From: Streptomyces sp. NRRL F-5630
Lineage (GTDB): Bacteria; Actinomycetota; Actinomycetes; Streptomycetales; Streptomycetaceae
Reading direction: 5' to 3'
NCBI RefSeq assembly: GCF_000719475.1
Contig: NZ_JOGO01000016.1
Span: 124,001-188,000, forward strand
DNA length: 64,000 nt
In this document: in pieces, positions 57,407 through 64,000 of the stretch
Layout: each line of letters begins with the position of its first letter
How positions within the stretch are numbered: the first letter of the stretch is position 1
Translations under genes and position numbers: made by a program
Notes under the pieces: generated by a model
The model's database searches: none
Seen by the model: only the letters and a program-made list of their open reading frames with translations
Told to the model about the DNA's origin: nothing

Positions 57407-59956
57407 CTACTCGCCCGGGTGAGCGAGCTCGATGTCGTGGCCCTGGGCCCCGGCACCGCTGACTGTCAGGCCGGTGGCCACCGGCGGGTATCCGGTCGCG
57501 ATGACCGTGTACTCGCCGCTGTCCAGGTCGGCGAAGCCGTAGGCCCCGTCGTCCCCGGTCGTGGTGGTTCCGACCACGTTGCCCGCCGCGTCGACGAGCG
57601 TGACCCGCGCGTCGCGCAGCGGCCCGCCCGCGGCGCGGACGACGCCCTGCACCTGGGCGCCCGACTGGAGCGCGACCTCGATCCGGGTGATCCCGGTGCC
57701 CGCGATCTCGACGGGGAGGGCCGCCGGGCGGTGGCCGCTCGCGTTGACCGCGACCGTCACCTGTCCGGGGACCAGCTCGCCGAAGGCGAACTCGCCCTGC
57801 GCGCCCGACTTGCCCGTGGCGAGGACGTCCCCGCGCACGTCGGTCACGATGACCATCGCGTCCGGGATCGGCTCGCCCGCCTCGGCGGTGCGGACGATGC
57901 CCGCGAGCCCGCTCGTACCGCTCAGGACGATGTCGTACGTCACCGGCTCCTCGCCGACCACGATCGTCGTGGCCTGCGGCTGGAAGCCGTCGGCCGAGGC
58001 GATCAGTACGTACGAGCCCGCGCCGGGGGCCTCGGTCGCGTACCCGCCGTCGAAGCGGGCCGCGGCGCGGCCGAGCTGCCTGCCGCCGAGCGAGATGAGC
58101 GTGACGCTCGCCTGCGCCACCGGGGCGTTCTCGGCGCCGCGCACGTAGCCGCTGACCGGGATCCCCCCGGTCGGGGCCGCGTCCTGGGGCTCCGCGGCCG
58201 TCGCCTGGGCGACGGGGGCGGTGGCGAGGGCGGTCGCCGTGCCGCCGCCCTGCGCGGCGAGCGGCTGCGTCTCGCTGAGCGCGGCGGCGGGCTGCGGGGC
58301 CGGGGCCTGGGCGGTGGCCGCCGCGGGCGCCTCCGAGGTGACCTGGCCGGTCGTGGCCGGTTCCTGGCTCATCGAGGTGCGCAGCGGCACCTCCTTGATG
58401 AACCACGTGATGAGGAAGGCGACCAGCGCGCACGGGGCGGCGAAGAGGAACACGTCCGCGACGCCCGAGCCGTAGGCGCTCTCGACCACGGTCTTGAAGG
58501 GCTCCGGGAGCGCCTTGACGTTGGGGATGCCCCCGCCGTTGCCCAGCGCGCCCCCGGCGGCCTTGGCCGCCTTCGGGCCGAGGTCGGCGATGCCGTCCTT
58601 GATGTTGTCGCTGACCCGGTTGCCGAGCACCGCGCCGAGCGCCGAGACACCGACCGCACCACCGAGGGAGCGGAAGAAGGTGACGACGGAGCTGGCGGAG
58701 CCGAGGTCCTGCGGCTTGACCTGGTTCTGCGTGCAGAGCACGAGGTTCTGCATCATCATGCCGATGCCGAGACCCATCAGCGCCATGTAGATCGCGATGT
58801 GCCAGTAGGCGGTGTCGTACTCGATGGTGCCGAGCAGGCCGAGGCCCGCCGTGACGAGCGCGCCACCGGCGACCAGCCACGCCTTCCAGCGCCCGGTCTT
58901 GGTGATGATCTGCCCGGAGACCGTCGAGGAGACGAAGAGGCCCGCGATCATCGGGATGGTGAGGACACCCGACATCGTCGGCGACTTGCCGCGCGCCAGC
59001 TGGAAGTACTGGCTGAAGAAGACGGTGCCCGCGAACATCGCGATGCCGACGAAGAGCGAGGCGAGCGAGGCGAGCGTGATCGTCCGGTTGCGGAAGAGCC
59101 GCAGCGGGATGATGGGCTCCGACGCCTTCGACTCGACGAAGACGAAGATCAGCGCGAGCACGACCGCGCCCGCGACCATCGTCCAGGTCTGCCAGGAGAT
59201 CCAGTCGTACTTGTCACCGGCGAAGGTGACCCAGAGCAGGAGCAGCGAGACCGCCGCCGAGATGAAGAAGGCGCCGGTCCAGTCGACCTTGACCTTCCGC
59301 TTCACGACGGGCAGGTGCAGCGTCTTCTGGAGGACGACGAGCGCGATGACCGCGAAGGGAACGCCGACGTAGAAGCACCAGCGCCAGCCGAGCCACGAGG
59401 TGTCGGTGATGACGCCGCCGAGCAGCGGGCCGCCGACGGTCGCGACGGCGAAGGTCGCGCCGATGTAGCCCGAGTACTTCCCGCGCTCGCGCGGCGGGAT
59501 CATGGCCGCCATGACGATCTGGGCCAGGGCGGAGAGACCGCCCACACCTATGCCCTGGAAGACGCGGCAGACGATCAGCATTCCGGCGCTCTGCGAGAGC
59601 CCGGCGGCGGCGGAGGCCAGCACGTAGATGACCAGGGCGATCTGGACCAGCAGCTTCTTGCTGAACAGGTCGGAGAGCTTGCCCCACAGCGGCGTCGTCG
59701 CGGTCATCGCGAGGAGCGAGGCCGTGACCACCCAGGTGTAGGCGCTCTGGCCGCCACCCAGGTCGCCGATGATCTCCGGCAGGGCGTTGGAGACGATCGT
59801 GGACGACAGGATCGCCACGAACATGCCGAGCAGCAGCCCGGAGAGCGCCTCCATGATCTGCCGGTGGCTCATCTGCACCTGGCCGTTGTCGCCAGGCGCC
59901 GAGGAACCGTGCTTGGCATGGCTGCCCCGCACACCGGATGGTGTGGTTGTTGCCAT
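57407..59956 (-). CDS. DHA2-type MFS efflux transporter with three C-terminal carboxypeptidase-regulatory-like domains
   Basis: 849 residues. Residues ~30-530 are a 14-helix drug:proton antiporter: LSGLLLGMFVAILSSTIVSN, motif A GKLSDLFSKKL, motif C-like VGGPLLGGVITDTSWLGWRW. After a Pro/Ala/Gln linker (~535-610) come three beta domains of about 80 residues each, starting near VSGYVRGAENAPVAQASVTL, LAGIVRTAEAGEPIPDAMVI and VQGVVRAAGGPLRDARVTLV. This fusion is not typical of drug transporters. The N-terminus is cytosolic and 14 helices put the tail in the cytosol too. It follows marR by 13 bp, suggesting drug- or lipid-induced export. Substrate unknown. Confidence 0.9.
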   Translation of the reverse strand: MATTTPSGVRGSHAKHGSSAPGDNGQVQMSHRQIMEALSGLLLGMFVAILSSTIVSNALPEIIGDLGGGQSAYTWVVTASLLAMTATTPLWGKLSDLFSKKLLVQIALVIYVLASAAAGLSQSAGMLIVCRVFQGIGVGGLSALAQIVMAAMIPPRERGKYSGYIGATFAVATVGGPLLGGVITDTSWLGWRWCFYVGVPFAVIALVVLQKTLHLPVVKRKVKVDWTGAFFISAAVSLLLLWVTFAGDKYDWISWQTWTMVAGAVVLALIFVFVESKASEPIIPLRLFRNRTITLASLASLFVGIAMFAGTVFFSQYFQLARGKSPTMSGVLTIPMIAGLFVSSTVSGQIITKTGRWKAWLVAGGALVTAGLGLLGTIEYDTAYWHIAIYMALMGLGIGMMMQNLVLCTQNQVKPQDLGSASSVVTFFRSLGGAVGVSALGAVLGNRVSDNIKDGIADLGPKAAKAAGGALGNGGGIPNVKALPEPFKTVVESAYGSGVADVFLFAAPCALVAFLITWFIKEVPLRTSMSQEPATTGQVTSEAPAAATAQAPAPQPAAALSETQPLAAQGGGTATALATAPVAQATAAEPQDAAPTGGIPVSGYVRGAENAPVAQASVTLISLGGRQLGRAAARFDGGYATEAPGAGSYVLIASADGFQPQATTIVVGEEPVTYDIVLSGTSGLAGIVRTAEAGEPIPDAMVIVTDVRGDVLATGKSGAQGEFAFGELVPGQVTVAVNASGHRPAALPVEIAGTGITRIEVALQSGAQVQGVVRAAGGPLRDARVTLVDAAGNVVGTTTTGDDGAYGFADLDSGEYTVIATGYPPVATGLTVSGAGAQGHDIELAHPGE

Positions 59957-59969
59957 GAACTTCCTTCTT

Positions 59970-60455
59970 CTACGAGGGTGTACCAGTGGTCTGTGCGAGG
60001 GAGTCCGGGAGCTTGGACCAGGCGGTCCGGCAGTCCCCGAAGCTGTCGCGCAGGCGCGCGAGCAGTGAGTTGAGCTGGTCGACGTCTTCGTCGGACCAGT
60101 CCTCCAGGTAGTAGGAGAGCGCCGCGACGTGGCGCTCGGCGAGCTGAGCCAGCAGGTCGGTGCCGTCGGGTGTGAGCCGCAGGATGCGGGACCGCTTGTC
60201 GTGCGGGTCCGCCACGCGTTCCACCCACCCCCGGTCGGCCACGTGCGCCACGTGCCGGCTGGTCACGGACATGTCCACCGCGAGCAGCTCTGCCAGCCTG
60301 CTCATCCGCATCTCTCCGTACCTGCTCAGCAGGTGGAGGACGGCGGCGGAACCACCGGGGCAGTCGGGGGGGAGGATACGGCCGAGGCTGCGTTTGACGA
60401 CGCCGAAGGCACTGAGCTGACGGGCCAGCTCCTCGTATCGAGGCTGCTTGGCCAT
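59970..60455 (-). CDS. MarR-family transcriptional regulator
   Basis: 161 residues. The winged helix-turn-helix contains MRMSRLAELLAVDMSVTSRH with VAHVADRGWVERVADPHDKR and SRILRLTPDG (wing with the DxRS-type motif). Dimerisation helices lie at both ends. ATG 60455 follows GGGAGA. It is directly upstream of the transporter gene (13 bp gap), and two TTGC-N5-GCAA palindromes stand in its promoter region, which points to autorepression and control of the efflux gene. The ligand is unknown. Confidence 0.92.
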   Translation of the reverse strand: MAKQPRYEELARQLSAFGVVKRSLGRILPPDCPGGSAAVLHLLSRYGEMRMSRLAELLAVDMSVTSRHVAHVADRGWVERVADPHDKRSRILRLTPDGTDLLAQLAERHVAALSYYLEDWSDEDVDQLNSLLARLRDSFGDCRTAWSKLPDSLAQTTGTPS

Positions 60456-60473
60456 CTCGATCTCCCGTTTTTG

Positions 60474-60514
60474 TTGCTTAAGGCAAACATAAAACTGATG
60501 GTTGCCCCAGGCAA
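60474..60514. promoter_or_regulatory. Two MarR-type operator palindromes
   Basis: TTGCTTAAGGCAA (60474-60486) and TTGCCCCAGGCAA (60502-60514), both TTGC-N5-GCAA followed by AC, with centres 28 bp apart. They lie 19-59 bp upstream of the marR start in an AT-rich patch. Confidence 0.75.
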
Positions 60515-60991
60515 ACGAAATCGGACCAAGCGAGTCAAAGGTTTCGCAAAGGGTCAGCAAAGGGGTGGGTGTGGGGGCGCGGAGTGGCCTGTGAGGGGGG
60601 TGTTGCGTCGCGGGACGCTGCTCCGGAACTCGGCTTCGGGAGTCGCTCCGGCGCCGGGGGCGGGGCGTCGCGGGGTGCCGCTCCGGTACCCGGCTTCGGG
60701 CGTCGCTCCGGGGTCGGGGGCGGGGCGGACGTGAGGGGGCGGCTCTGCGGGCTCCAGTTTCGGGCGTCGATCCGGCCCGGTGGCGGTGTGGCCCGTGAGA
60801 GGGGTGCGGGCTCGTCGGGCTCGCGGGGGCCCCGGCGTCGGAGTGCTGCCCGGCCCCGCTCCTCGCTCGCCGGAGCGTCTGATTCCGCCCGCCCCGCGCC
60901 CTTCACTGACCGGTGCTCAAAACCCGGGCGAATCGGGCTTGTTCGGGGGGCTGGCTTGGGGCTCGGCCCAGGATTCGCTAGGGTCCCGCCC
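60515..60991. other. Intergenic region with 60-bp tandem repeat
   Basis: It lies between marR (minus) and the small membrane protein gene (plus). It holds a direct repeat with a 60-bp period (60601-60660, 60661-60720, then a decayed third copy to about 60780). Its TTCGGG-GTCGCTCCG core also occurs in the third copy. No gene seen. Confidence 0.6.
60956..60984 (+). promoter_or_regulatory. Promoter of the small membrane protein gene, leaderless
   Basis: TTGGGG (60956-60961), a 17-bp spacer, then TAGGGT (60979-60984), which matches the Streptomyces housekeeping -10 form. The ATG is at 60992, 7 bp after the -10, so the mRNA should start at or beside the start codon. No ribosome binding site is present. 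Confidence 0.55.
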
Positions 60992-61198
60992 ATGGCACAC
61001 AACCAGGGCCCCGAGCAGACCCCCGACCCGGCCGGCAACACGCAGATGTTCCGCGCCTTCGTGGACGAGGAGGCGCCGCGCCGCCAGGGCGGCGCTCAGC
61101 AGCCCGCCGCGTCCTCCGGCCCCCGCGTCGGAGTGATCATCGGCGTCGTCGTGGCGATCATCGTCATCGCCGCCGTGGTGTGGCTGGCCGTCGGCTGA
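60992..61198 (+). CDS. Small single-pass membrane protein
   Basis: 68 residues: a hydrophilic N-terminus (MAHNQGPEQTPDPAGNTQMF, RAFVDEEAPRRQGG) and a C-terminal helix (GVIIGVVVAIIVIAAVVWLA) ending in VG, so it is tail-anchored with the N-terminus in the cytosol. The gene has a leaderless promoter and a strong shared terminator, both of which support a real gene. I know no function. It is convergent with sigN. Confidence 0.8.
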   Translation: MAHNQGPEQTPDPAGNTQMFRAFVDEEAPRRQGGAQQPAASSGPRVGVIIGVVVAIIVIAAVVWLAVG

Positions 61199-61224
61199 CC
61201 AGCGGTTCCACCTGTTCGTACGCG

Positions 61225-61260
61225 TCCGGGGCGGGCCTCCTCAGGGAGGTCCGCCCCGGA
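61225..61260. terminator. Strong bidirectional terminator (16-bp stem)
   Basis: TCCGGGGCGGGCCTCC (61225-61240) pairs with GGAGGTCCGCCCCGGA (61245-61260) through 16 positions with a single G-T wobble; loop TCAG, followed by TTT. It lies between the small membrane protein gene and sigN. Confidence 0.92.
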
Positions 61261-61276
61261 TTTCGCGTCCCCGCGG

Positions 61277-62380
61277 TCAGTCCGCGATCAGCCCTTCCCG
61301 CAGCTGCGCCAGTGTCCGCGTGAGCAGCCGTGACACGTGCATCTGCGAGATCCCGACCTCTTCGCCGATCTGCGACTGGGTCATGTTCGCGAAGAAGCGG
61401 AGCATGATGATCCGCCGCTCACGGGGCGGGAGCTTCGCGAGCAGGGGCTTGAGCGACTCGCGGTACTCGACGCCTTCCAGCGCCGTGTCCTCGTAGCCGA
61501 GCCGGTCAGCGAGCGAGCCCTCGCCGCCGTCGTCCTCGGGAGCCGGGGAGTCGAGCGAGGAGGCGGTGTAGGCGTTGCCGACCGCGAGACCGTCGACGAC
61601 GTCGTCCTCGGAGACGCCGAGCGCCTTCGCCAGCTCGGGCACCGTCGGGGAGCGGTCGAGCTTCTGTGCCAGCTCGTCGCTCGTCTTGGTGAGCGCGAGG
61701 CGCAGCTCCTGGAGCCGCCTCGGCACCCGTACCGACCACGAGGTGTCGCGGAAGAACCGCTTGATCTCGCCGACCACGGTCGGCATCGCGAAGGTCGGGA
61801 ACTCGACCCCGCGCTCGCAGTCGAAGCGGTCGATCGCCTTGATCAGGCCGATCGTGCCGACCTGGACGATGTCCTCCATGGGTTCGTTGCGGCTGCGGAA
61901 GCGTGCCGCCGCGTACCGCACGAGCGGGAGGTTCAGCTCGATGAGGGTGTCACGGACGTAGACGCGCTCGGGGCTGTCCTGGGCGAGGGTCGCCAGGCGC
62001 AGGAAGAGGGCGCGCGAGAGGGTGCGGGTGTCGAGGCTCGCGGAGGAGGCGGCGCCCGTCTCCGGCGCCGCTCCCGTCGGGGCGTCGGCGGGCGGGGCGT
62101 CGACCGGCGGGACGCCGGCCGGTGGCGCGTCGATCAACGGAACGTCAGCCGCGAGGAGCGGCAGCACGTCTGACGGCACATCGGTGGCCTCCTCGGCGAG
62201 GCGCTCCGTGAGGGCTTCGGTGCGGGGCTGCGGGAGCGCCGTACCGAGTGTGCTGCGGCCCGCGAAGGGCCTGGCGGGAGGCGTGGCGGCCACCCGGTCG
62301 AGCCCGTCGGGGGTGCCCTTGCTGAGCGTGAGCACCTTCGAGCTGCCCTGTTCTGCGGACATGGCGGACATGGAGGACAT
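61277..62380 (-). CDS. sigN: SpoIIIG/SigF-type RNA polymerase sigma factor, probable SigN
   Basis: 367 residues. Residues ~1-120 are a disordered Ala/Pro/Asp-rich region with PPADAP/PPVDAP repeats. The sigma core follows: region 2 [20 protein letters not shown] with [20 protein letters not shown] and [20 protein letters not shown]; region 3 [20 protein letters not shown]; region 4 [20 protein letters not shown] with [20 protein letters not shown]. This is the stress/development group, like B. subtilis SigB/SigF. It lies downstream of a second such gene; that pair order matches sigF-sigN in S. coelicolor, from memory. ATG 62380 follows AAGGGGGTGGC. Confidence 0.85.
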   Translation of the reverse strand: MSSMSAMSAEQGSSKVLTLSKGTPDGLDRVAATPPARPFAGRSTLGTALPQPRTEALTERLAEEATDVPSDVLPLLAADVPLIDAPPAGVPPVDAPPADAPTGAAPETGAASSASLDTRTLSRALFLRLATLAQDSPERVYVRDTLIELNLPLVRYAAARFRSRNEPMEDIVQVGTIGLIKAIDRFDCERGVEFPTFAMPTVVGEIKRFFRDTSWSVRVPRRLQELRLALTKTSDELAQKLDRSPTVPELAKALGVSEDDVVDGLAVGNAYTASSLDSPAPEDDGGEGSLADRLGYEDTALEGVEYRESLKPLLAKLPPRERRIIMLRFFANMTQSQIGEEVGISQMHVSRLLTRTLAQLREGLIAD

Positions 62381-62625
62381 GCCACCCCCTTGAGGTCGCG
62401 GACGGTCGCGGCGGGCGCTCCCGTCTGAGGAACGCAGCCTTCCCCCTGAATACCGGAGGGCGGGCTGCGGCAAACGCCGTTCCAGCAGAATGTCACATGT
62501 CGGCAACACGCTGTAGCGGTATGTCGACAAAGGGCGGCCGGGCAGACCAAGGAAAAGGGGCTTCTGGGGCCATTTCAGGCGGGTCACGGCCTGAGGGGAG
62601 GAAAAAGCGAAAGTACCCGTTCCGG

Positions 62626-63450
62626 TTACGCGTCGATCCTGTTTGCGGATCTGAGACGCGCGAAGCTGCGCGCGAGCAAACGTGACACGTGCATTTGCGA
62701 GACGCCGAGCTCGGCGCTGATCTGGCTCTGCGTCAGGTTGTTGTAGTAGCGCAGCAGGAGGATGCGCTGCTCGCGCTCGGGGAGCTGGACGAGCAGGTGG
62801 CGTACGAGGTCGCGGTGTTCGACGCCGTCGAGCGCGGGGTCCTCGTACCCGAGCCGGTCGAGCAGCCCGGGGAGCCCGTCGCCCTCCTGCGCGGCCTCCA
62901 GCGAGGTCGCGTGGTACGAGCGGCCCGCCTCGATGCAGGCGAGCACCTCGTCCTCGTTGATGCGCAGCCGCTCCGCGATCTCGGCGGTGGTGGGGGAGCG
63001 TCCGTGCGCGGTCGTGAGATCCTCGGCGGCGCTGTTGACCTGGACCCACAACTCGTGGAGCCTGCGAGGTACGTGGACGGTGCGGACGTTGTCGCGGAAG
63101 TACCGCTTGATCTCGCCGACCACGGTGGGCATCGCGAAGGTCGGGAACTGCACGCCCCGGTCGGGGTCGAAGCGGTCGATCGCGTTGATCAGGCCGATCG
63201 TGCCGACCTGGACGACGTCCTCCATGGGCTCGTTGCGGCTGCGGAAGCGCGCCGCCGCGTAGCGCACGAGGGGCAGGTTCGCCTCGATGAGCGCGGCCCG
63301 CACCCGCCCGTGCTCCGGGCTGCCGGGGGTGAGGTCCTTGAGCCGGGCGAAGAGCACCTGGGTCAGGGCGCGGGTATCGGCCCCCCGGCTCCGGGGCGTC
63401 GTCGACGGCGGTGTCGCGGGCGTCGTACTGGCCGGCACGGTCATCGCCAT
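62626..63450 (-). CDS. sigF: SpoIIIG/SigF-type RNA polymerase sigma factor, probable SigF
   Basis: 274 residues. Region 2: [60 protein letters not shown]. Region 3: [20 protein letters not shown]. Region 4: [20 protein letters not shown] with [20 protein letters not shown]. Its length is close to that of S. coelicolor SigF, which is needed for late spore maturation. It differs from the neighbouring sigN mainly in lacking the long N-terminal extension. ATG 63450 is at the start of a Thr/Pro-rich leader. The 245 bp between the two genes contain no hairpin that I noticed, so read-through into sigN is possible. Confidence 0.85.
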   Translation of the reverse strand: MAMTVPASTTPATPPSTTPRSRGADTRALTQVLFARLKDLTPGSPEHGRVRAALIEANLPLVRYAAARFRSRNEPMEDVVQVGTIGLINAIDRFDPDRGVQFPTFAMPTVVGEIKRYFRDNVRTVHVPRRLHELWVQVNSAAEDLTTAHGRSPTTAEIAERLRINEDEVLACIEAGRSYHATSLEAAQEGDGLPGLLDRLGYEDPALDGVEHRDLVRHLLVQLPEREQRILLLRYYNNLTQSQISAELGVSQMHVSRLLARSFARLRSANRIDA

Positions 63451-63749
63451 CCCTTTTCCGCCTCGGTCTGTCCCTGACCCGACCTGTTCACTCTTCCGTC
63501 AAAAGCGGTCATAGCATCACAAGACATGCGCATCGTGCGCAAGCACCGGTGAAGGTCGTGTTGGGGGCGCGGAAGGGCGGCGCGAGGGGGCGCGCGCGGT
63601 GGTACGGGGGCGAGGGCGGGTCTGCGGGGCGCGGCTCCACGGGGGCGCCGGGCTTACCCTGGCGCGGCGCCGTGCGTGGCGCCACGGAGCGCCGGGCGCG
63701 GCCTTACGGGGTGTGCGGGCCCGGCGCGGGCGTTACCGGGCGGCGGGGC

Positions 63750-63923
63750 TCACTTGCCGCCGTTGGCCACCCACGTCATGAAGTCGCCGACGGCGCTGGC
63801 GCCGTCCGAGACGCCCTCGAAGCCCATCTGGACATAGTCGGCGGCCTTGGCGGGATCAGTGATGATCACGTACAGCACGAAGACGATCACCGCGAAGAGC
63901 GCGAGCTTCTTGGCCTGCGGCAC
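63750..63923 (-). CDS. Small conserved-looking membrane protein
   Basis: 57 residues: GTG 63923 (VPQAKKLALFAVIVFVLYVI), then ITDPAKAADYVQMGFEGVSD and GASAVGDFMTWVANGGK, ending in TGA. GGGAGGGGACC stands directly upstream as a strong ribosome binding site. One N-terminal transmembrane helix is followed by an amphipathic helical tail. It resembles small hypothetical membrane proteins common in Streptomyces. Function unknown. It lies just upstream of sigF on the same strand, with a 300-bp gap. Confidence 0.75.
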   Translation of the reverse strand: MPQAKKLALFAVIVFVLYVIITDPAKAADYVQMGFEGVSDGASAVGDFMTWVANGGK

Positions 63924-64000
63924 CCCGGTCCCCTCCCCTGTGCGTGACGTACTGTCATCCCGCCCGTGACGACCAATCGTACGGTCGTACGGTACGCGCG

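Noticed and set aside
57059..60073. A 1,004-codon open frame on the plus strand
   Set aside because: It is antisense to the MFS transporter and YceI genes, whose motifs are clear on the other strand. No recognisable product.

Overview
The window is high-GC actinobacterial DNA and almost certainly comes from a Streptomyces chromosome. Third codon positions are nearly all G or C. GTG starts and 4-base stop/start overlaps (GTGA, ATGA) are common. The only in-frame TTA leucine codon I found is in the kptA fragment at the left edge. Gene content and order match, from memory, the S. coelicolor interval from about SCO3953 (kptA) to SCO4035 (sigF), which lies close to oriC. The DNA supports an oriC-proximal position on its own: four exact parS sites (core GTTTCACGTGAAAC) plus three near matches, and two groups of DnaA boxes. 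There are three tRNA genes, no rRNA, no CRISPR array, no intact mobile element and no recognisable natural-product cluster.

Layout. 1-6.4 kb: start of kptA, an EphD-like epoxide hydrolase, a four-gene ABC efflux operon (ATPase-permease-ATPase-permease), then a CXXC micro-ORF ahead of an acidic hypothetical. 6.9-9.1 kb: serS coupled to a HAD phosphatase, followed by a gene-free 657 bp holding a DnaA-box cluster. 9.7-16.3 kb: a leftward copper-handling set (membrane protein, YcnI-like, Sco, PCuAC-type chaperone, CopC-CopD fusion, DyP peroxidase). 16.6-26.1 kb: regulatory and housekeeping genes (two small HATPase proteins, a degenerate PP2C-like protein, aminopeptidase P, prim-pol-like protein, SEC-C protein, glycerophosphodiesterase). 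26.6-32.2 kb: an HtrA-like protease, tRNA-Ser(UGA) with an integrase remnant, a phosphotransferase, four parS sites within 143 bp, a GGCT-like protein and a methyltransferase.

32.2-36.3 kb is gene-poor. It holds a frameshifted secreted-peptide gene, about 1 kb with no gene, a secreted DUF1906 protein, a SigE-type sigma factor and a 55-bp tandem repeat. 36.4-44.8 kb is a carbon-metabolism block: acyl-CoA ligase, FadR/LldR-type regulator, an L-lactate permease gene with two apparent frameshifts, and lutABC transcribed divergently from it. The divergent gap carries operator-like palindromes. 44.9-52.6 kb: a 1,439-residue hybrid-kinase-like protein lacking the catalytic residues, an SSI-family inhibitor, tRNA-Ser(GCU), tRNA-Arg(ACG), an anchored Cys-rich protein and a DUF2797 protein. 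52.8-64 kb: an orphan OmpR-type regulator, a TetR regulator, a PPOX enzyme, a TPR protein, a marR-MFS-yceI set in which both transporter and YceI protein carry carboxypeptidase-regulatory-like beta domains, a small leaderless membrane protein, and the SpoIIIG-type sigma factors assigned as sigN and sigF.

Themes: chromosome replication and segregation signals embedded in intergenic DNA, secreted copper handling that in Streptomyces supports development, lactate oxidation with local transcriptional control, and a stress/development regulatory network. Short tandem repeats of 21, 30, 55 and 60 bp recur in or beside genes.
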